In this document: one piece after another, positions 3,882 to 5,248 of the stretch
Layout of the letters: each line of letters starts with the position of its first letter
How positions within the stretch are numbered: position 1 is the stretch's first letter
From: Gemmatimonadota bacterium
GTDB taxonomy: Bacteria > Gemmatimonadota > Gemmatimonadetes > Palauibacterales > Palauibacteraceae
NCBI GenBank assembly: GCA_029288095.1
Contig: JARFPW010000313.1
Span: 1-5,248, forward strand
Direction of reading: 5' to 3'
Length of the DNA: 5,248 nt
The notes under the pieces: model-generated
The model's input: the letters and a program-made list of their open reading frames with translations, nothing else
What the model was told of the DNA's origin: nothing
The model's database searches: none
Position numbers and translations under genes: made by a program

Positions 3882-5248
3882 GCGTCCCCCAACAGGGGCA
3901 CCCGTACGCCGGCGGATCGTGCCAACTCGATAGCGGTGTCGTAGCCCGCATCCGCGTGCCGGGCGACTCCCAATCCCGGATCGGCGGTGAGCACGCGCTC
4001 CAGGCGCGCGGCCGCCTCCTCGGTGCCATCCGCGACGATCACCTGCCCTGCATGCTGCGAGTAGCCGATGCCGACTCCGCCACCGTGGTGAAACGACACC
4101 CAGGTGGCGCCGCTCACGGCATTGATCAGTGCGTTGAGAATCGGCCAGTCTGAAACGGCATCCGTTCCGTCGAGCATGCCCTCCGTTTCCCGGTTCGGGC
4201 TGGCCACGGAGCCGCAATCCAGGTGGTCTCGTCCGATGACGATCGGGGCCGACACGTCGCCCGCCGCCACCATTTCATTGAACCGGAGTCCCGCTCTCGC
4301 CCGCGCACCGTAACCTAGCCAGCAGATCCGTGAAGGCAGTCCCTGAAACTGCACGCGGTCCCGTGCCATCTCCAGCCAGCGCGTCAGATGCTGGTCGTCG
4401 GGAAACAGCTCCAGCACTGCTTCGTCGGTGCGATATATGTCCTCCGGATCACCGGACAGCGCGACCCACCGGAAGGGCCCCTTCCCCTCGCAGAACAGGG
4501 GGCGAACGTAGGCGGGGACGAACCCGGGATAGTCGAATGCCCGCTCCACGCCGGCGTCCAGCGCCCGTTGGCGAAGATTGTTTCCGTAGTCGAATACCTC
4601 GGACCCGGCGTCCAGGAAGGCCAGCATTGCCTCCACGTGGCGGGCCATCGACGCCATCGAGCGCTCGGCATACGCCGCGGGGTCCGACGCACGCAAAGCC
4701 TCGGCCGCGGCAACGTCGAGACCCTCCGGCACGTACATCAGGACGTCGTGGGCGGACGTCTGGTCGGTCACGACGTCGGGGGCAAATCCGCGCTGCACGA
4801 GTTCCGGAAGCACTGTCGCCGCGTTTCCGATCAGGCCCACGGACACCGCCTCCCCGTTCTGCCGAGCCTCCTCGCATCGCACGACGGCCGCGTCCAGATC
4901 CTCAGTCACCTCGTCCACGTACCGGTGTTCCTTGCGCCGGTAAGCCCGTGCGGGATCGACCTCGACGCACAACGCGACTCCGCCGTTCATCGTGACGGCC
5001 AGGGGCTGCGCGCCACCCATCCCGCCCAGTCCCGCGGTCAATACGATGCGGCCCGCCAGCCCGTCCTCCCACCCGCGCTGTGCGGCGAGCGCGCCCAGTG
5101 TCTCGTACGTCCCCTGGAGAATCCCCTGCGTCCCGATGTAGATCCAGCTGCCCGCCGTCATCTGCCCGAACATCATGATGCCACGGGCCGCGAGTTCGTC
5201 TAAGTGCTCCTGAGTGGCCCAGTGGGGAACTAGATTGGAGTTTGCGAT
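3878..5248 (-). CDS. hutU: Urocanate hydratase, 5' end beyond window
   Basis: Catalyses urocanate + H2O to 4-imidazolone-5-propionate, the second step of histidine degradation, with tightly bound NAD+ as electrophile; cytoplasmic homodimer. 456 codons are visible, and the frame stays open to the window edge (IANSNLVPHWATQEHLDEL precedes the internal MMFGQMTAGSW), so ATG at 5176 is not the start. The family is about 555 aa, so about 100 N-terminal residues are missing. Seen in order (visible numbering): MTAGSWIYIGTQGI, the NAD-binding TAGLGGMGGAQP (71-82), TDQTSAHD, GLPSRICWLGYG with the catalytic-region Cys at about 309 (equivalent by family knowledge to Cys410 of the Pseudomonas enzyme), GRDHLDCGSVASPNRETEGM, and HHGGGVGIGYSQHAG, ending with ARHADAGYD. 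It looks intact. No other hut gene is visible; hutH, hutI or hutG could lie upstream to the right. Confidence 0.97.
   Translation of the reverse strand: MANSNLVPHWATQEHLDELAARGIMMFGQMTAGSWIYIGTQGILQGTYETLGALAAQRGWEDGLAGRIVLTAGLGGMGGAQPLAVTMNGGVALCVEVDPARAYRRKEHRYVDEVTEDLDAAVVRCEEARQNGEAVSVGLIGNAATVLPELVQRGFAPDVVTDQTSAHDVLMYVPEGLDVAAAEALRASDPAAYAERSMASMARHVEAMLAFLDAGSEVFDYGNNLRQRALDAGVERAFDYPGFVPAYVRPLFCEGKGPFRWVALSGDPEDIYRTDEAVLELFPDDQHLTRWLEMARDRVQFQGLPSRICWLGYGARARAGLRFNEMVAAGDVSAPIVIGRDHLDCGSVASPNRETEGMLDGTDAVSDWPILNALINAVSGATWVSFHHGGGVGIGYSQHAGQVIVADGTEEAAARLERVLTADPGLGVARHADAGYDTAIELARSAGVRVPLLGDA

Noticed and set aside
5174..5176. ATG at 5176 as hutU start
   Set aside because: The frame continues upstream to the window edge with conserved HutU residues (ANSNLVPHWAT), so this Met is internal.
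4330..5203. Long plus-strand frames antisense to hutU (4330-4995, 4388-5203)
   Set aside because: They are Arg/Pro-rich shadow translations with no recognisable motif, whereas the minus strand encodes an intact, highly conserved HutU.

Overview
GC-rich bacterial chromosomal window, fully bacterial in style (Shine-Dalgarno sites, class II tRNA-Ser, Tat signal, histidine catabolism). The two secreted paralogs of unrecognised family, the Tat-exported class V aminotransferase and the codon use would fit a Gemmatimonadota-like or similar environmental lineage. That placement is a weak inference, because no marker gene is present.

Layout. Bases 1-262 carry a tandem array with an exact 107-bp period. 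It lies immediately downstream (minus strand) of a tRNA-Ser(UGA) gene at 263-345, and each unit ends in a copy of the last 18 nt of that tRNA. Then come a secreted protein of unknown function (482-1147, +), a GC-rich hairpin, a possible 23-codon ORF (1236-1307, +), a convergent OsmC/Ohr-type thiol peroxidase-like gene (1312-1710, -), and a divergent intergenic region with a plausible osmC promoter. Next is a second secreted protein (1827-2468, +) that is a clear paralog of the first, followed by another hairpin. A Tat-signal class V PLP enzyme (2586-3881, +) converges on urocanate hydratase hutU (3878 to beyond the window end, -), and their stop codons interlock in one CTAG.

Working together. 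The genes do not form a single pathway. The paralog pair flanks osmC, and both paralogs keep exactly two cysteines, so a link to envelope thiol/redox stress is conceivable but unproven. HutU belongs to histidine degradation (urocanate to imidazolonepropionate); other hut genes, if clustered, would lie outside the right edge. The most unusual item is the tRNA 3'-end repeat array, whose architecture recalls the tyrT/rtT repeats of Escherichia coli.
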